Shown here in pieces: positions 60,401 to 64,000 of a stretch of DNA of 64,000 nucleotides (position 1 is its first letter; each line of letters starts with the position of its first letter). Source of the DNA: Puffinus mauretanicus (Eukaryota; Chordata; Aves; Procellariiformes; Procellariidae); the NCBI GenBank assembly GCA_023333565.1, contig JAJKFH010002564.1, positions 372,001 through 436,000 of the forward strand, read 5' to 3'. A model generated the notes under the pieces. That model saw only the letters and a list, made by a program, of their open reading frames with translations, was not told where the DNA came from and did no database searches. The position numbers and the translations under genes are program-made.

Positions 60401-62444
60401 CTTCTGATTATTTGTTTTTCTTTGCTTTTTTCAGGGGTGAAGGAAATGATGCAGATTAAATTAGTCAATACTCATGAAGCTGTTCAACTGACAAGTGAGG
60501 AGAGTAAAATGTTCTGTTTACTCCTGTGATATTCTCATTGCATTTTTCAGAGAATCTTAATATCCCTTATCGACACAACTAATTATACTGTTAACACCCA
60601 TTTTAAATGGAGTATCTAGTTTATGAATGACTTGAATACAAAGCTTCTACTACTCAATTAAATTTCTTGACAGCTGAATTTGAAAGAAATCAAATCTACT
60701 GGGTTACTAAAGCCAAAAGAAGGATGAAAAATGTGGCAAGTCAATGCAAATGTTGCTAATGAAAGCATTTTATTAAGGCATTTAAAATGTTCAACTAAAA
60801 AAGTCCAGTCACTGTAACATGATATCTTTCTGAAAACTGAGAAGATCTTTCTAGTCATTTGTGAAATTCTTTTTTTTTTTCCCTTTCATTAAAAGGAAAC
60901 AATTCCAGCTATCTTCATGGCAACAGTTAATGGAGCTCATGGACAATACAATAATCACATATATAGTTAGCAGTTTTCATTAGCCATTATAAACTTAAAT
61001 ATAGGGATGATCTTTGATTTTTGCACTCAAATCTAACATCAATAAATTTCCCCAATAGCTTGAATTTCATAGCTTTTGTAATAGTTTTTTGCAATAGTTT
61101 TATTCCCTAAAAATTATTGTTTCTACATCTTGTGTGGATATAATAATAAATACACAAAAATCCCAAGCTCGGTGGTATTGCACTGTAGGTGCAAGAATGA
61201 TGCACACAGACTCCAGCATTAGAAAAAATCCATTAATACACTCATCCCCAACCACGGCATCTTCCCAGAACCCTCCATAGCCAAAGAATACTGCCTTCGT
61301 CCCTAATTAACTTTGTGCAATGCACTCTTCAACCAAGCGGTGGAAACCTGAGGCAATTTGTGCACTCCTGATGCTTTTAAGGGTAGCTCAACAATTTTGA
61401 GAAGCTCTAGGTTTGTATGTTCTTGTTCAGAATAGAAATTTTAACCTTTTAGAACACTAAGTTTAGGGAGATACTGTTTACTGGAAACAAGGACATCTGT
61501 GCCACAGCACAATATCACAGTTGTACATTTCCTCTATAACATAATGTCAATATGAAAATTAAGTAATCTGTTCATTACACTTAGGAGCACTTCTGATTAT
61601 AAGAAATAGACCATTCAGTAGAATTAAGGTAAGGAGAGTGTGGACTCTAGTCTTGTTCCTGTATAGCACAGTCCTGAAATGCCAAGCAAGGACTAGTCCA
61701 TCTTTTCCTAAATCCCGCCTACAGTTGGTTAAAAATGTGCATCTTCTCTTAATGTAAGTTGTTTTGACTTTGCTTCTAGTCATTGTTTTTTAGCTCATGC
61801 CTGAGGAAATAAGCTTTCTGCCGTCCTACTGTTTCAAAGTGTGTGTGTGCACGCATGTAATTGAAATACTTCTGGCCAAATGCAGCCAAACTGAACAAAG
61901 TGGATGCCTGCAGACATCAGTACTGTCTGACAGTAATGAACACTAAAGAGGAGACATCCTGTTAGAGCCAGTAAGTCTGAAAGGCTGTAGTCCTAGCTTA
62001 CACTTACTAGATATCACAGAAACTGCCAAAGAACATACATCCACCACATCATGGGTTACAGTTCACACTTTAAGTCTTAGTGCTGATCAAGCACGCCATA
62101 CAAATCTGCAAGAACCTCACTCCATCAGTTTTTAGAGCTGTTTTAGCAGAGGTGGTAGCAGCTTTATAATGCAATGAGTGAGTGAGACCTTTGCTCTTGC
62201 AATACCTTCCTAGCAGAGCACTCTGCAGCAAAGTCCAAGGCAAAGTCTAGATGTTTCATACCTGTTCTTTGGTCAACACTGGGAAGCAGAAAACATAGCT
62301 TTCCTCTAAAAAAACAGCAAGATCATTGTGAGACCTGTTTTTCATTTTCAGTGAAAAACAGGATAATGGACAGCTCCCCAGAAGGCAGAAATAGTCAAGG
62401 TACAGAAAAAAAAACAATTCATTCCTATGCTACACAGCAATCCT

Positions 62445-62470
62445 AAAAAAAAAAAAAAAAAAAAAAAAAA
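62445..62470. repeat. A26 homopolymer run
   Basis: An unbroken run of 26 A. No retroposon body is recognisable immediately upstream on the plus strand, so it is listed as a simple repeat. Confidence 0.9.
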
Positions 62471-64000
62471 TCAGGCTTATTCATGTACACATAACTTCTC
62501 TTTTAAGAACAGTATAGTACAATTGAAATTAGTGCTAGTTAAATAATTTCAGATTTCTTTAATTCCATTGTGTATGGAATTTATTTCTTATGCTTGTGTT
62601 CCCAGGAGAAGAAGCCATCTACCCCTCCCCTGAGTCAGCCCAGGATTAACAGCAATCCTTTATTTTCTGCTCTGATGCCCCAAACAGAGCATTTAAGTTA
62701 AGATCCCTTTTTTGTCAACACACTAAAATCTAAAAAGACTCCGTGAGAACCAATGTAAGTGTTTCGTCTAAATATGGGGTCTGCACATAGCAAGACAGAA
62801 AGAGAAGTAGAAGAGAAGAAAGGAAGGAAAGGAAGCAGGCCCAAACCTGACACCAGGGACCTTGAGTCCACTCGCCACAAAACTAAAGGACAGATATAAT
62901 TCTCCTCACTTTACTCATATAGGAAAGTGAAGCGCTCTCGCACATGCTCTGCCACACTTTCTTTCTCTTTTCCTAATGCTCTCAGATACTCACTCTTTCT
63001 GAGTGCACGTGTGCCTCCCAGTCACATGCAAAAGCCCTATGTGTAACATATCTTAGAAAGAGCCATATGTTTTTGCTGTAGCATCACAATTTAGAAGCCC
63101 TAGAGACTATTAAATAATTGTAGTGCTGAGCTTTAAGACCATGATTCTTAGTAGAAAACTTCATCTTCTTAGAAGAGATATCAGAGTGAAGTTGGCTGCT
63201 TAATTTTAAAATTAGTTATTCAAAAAGCGTTAAGTTGTCTTTTGCATCACATGAAAAGTAAAAAGGACTTCAGAGACAAATTATCAAGACACACTAACCA
63301 ATTCATCTTTCAAAAAAAATTTGGTACTGTATCTGTTGAAATCTCATAGTTAATAATTACCAACAAAAACTAATTAAGAATTGTTTGAATTAATTTCCTA
63401 GATTCGCTTTCCCATGTTAGTTCCCAGTTATTCGAATCCCTTAAACTCTGAGTTAATTATATGTTTACAAATATTGGGCAAAAATAGAAATGAAAGTAAT
63501 TATGAATTACCGATTGATATGATCATTAATACAGTACATTTCATCTCACTAGTTCCATATCCAGCACTCTAATTGTTTGTAAACCTCAAAGCACATGTAT
63601 TGCTCATGCGAAGTTCAACAAACTCTGTTGAGAAGTTCAGCTGGGGTGAGGTAGCCATTAAAAATTTAATTAACACTATTTTTTGTCTCCTTCAACTCAG
63701 ATTACCTACTTCACATGCAGTTAGCTGACTTATGTATAAAAAAAAATTAACCTATTTGTACTACTTGTTGTGGATATAATCCCATCCAATAAATCTGTCT
63801 GAGGCACAGTCTATTTTTAGAGTATGCTTTTTCTCTTCTTCAAGGTATTTCCTTTCTCCTTGGATGCATGGGCAGTTCTCTTAGGGCATACATCCTGTTT
63901 ATGGGAACAAGTTCCAACAGAGACTTAGTTCTAGTATCTTTTTAAAGATTTCTGAATAACTATATGTGTCAACATTACTGTGCCTCCATTTCCATATACT

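Larger units (their letters stand above)
53531..64000. other. Non-coding DNA, no gene recognised
   Basis: About 10.5 kb, AT-rich, with frames of 126 codons or fewer and no domain in any. It contains the duplicated segment at 55670/56421, the GC-rich patch at 58480-58970, an enhancer-like patch at 59930-60400 and a 26-base A run near 62445. No RNA gene or further transposon end is supported. Confidence 0.6.

Overview
The window looks like non-coding nuclear DNA from a bird. It is AT-rich, has no bacterial-type gene density, and has no convincing host exon over about 60 kb. The evidence for a bird is a set of avian-type retroelements: a betaretrovirus-like Gag/Pol with an alpharetrovirus-like Env at the left edge, a solo LTR of a type I recall as common in bird genomes at 53008-53525, and a decayed CR1 LINE at 33651-33950. 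I cannot name the species or the chromosome.

Layout. Positions 1 to about 3060 hold a scrambled endogenous retrovirus on the minus strand. Read from right to left it gives: gag leader and matrix, a capsid fragment, a proline-rich Gag segment with a PPLY motif, the start of reverse transcriptase, the C-terminal membrane anchor of Env, a polypurine tract, about 58 bp that look like the start of an LTR, integrase, and the start of a second Env reading frame that runs off the window. The order is not colinear with a provirus. I infer at least two large junctions, near 1333 and near 915. A candidate LTR lies at 5983-6540. A candidate long LTR with about 12 degenerate internal repeats, a polypurine tract and a short internal remnant lies at 20476-21899. 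The solo LTR at 53008-53525 has TG...CA ends and a perfect 5-bp target duplication (tcaag).

The rest (3061-5982, 6541-20475, 21900-53007, 53531-64000) is ordinary-looking intergenic or intronic sequence. It carries microsatellites, short tandem repeats, A-rich tails, purine-biased blocks, three small GC-rich patches of unknown origin, a 120-bp duplication (55670-55790 and 56421-56540), and a few AT-rich patches rich in homeodomain-type TAATTA/ATTA sites that could be conserved enhancers. That last idea rests on appearance only.

No host genes can be seen working together. The only protein-coding information I can support is retroviral. It is broken in gag and pol, although the env fragment is open as far as the window shows it. 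I see no convincing undescribed biological system. The most unusual structure is the retroviral mosaic in the first 3 kb.
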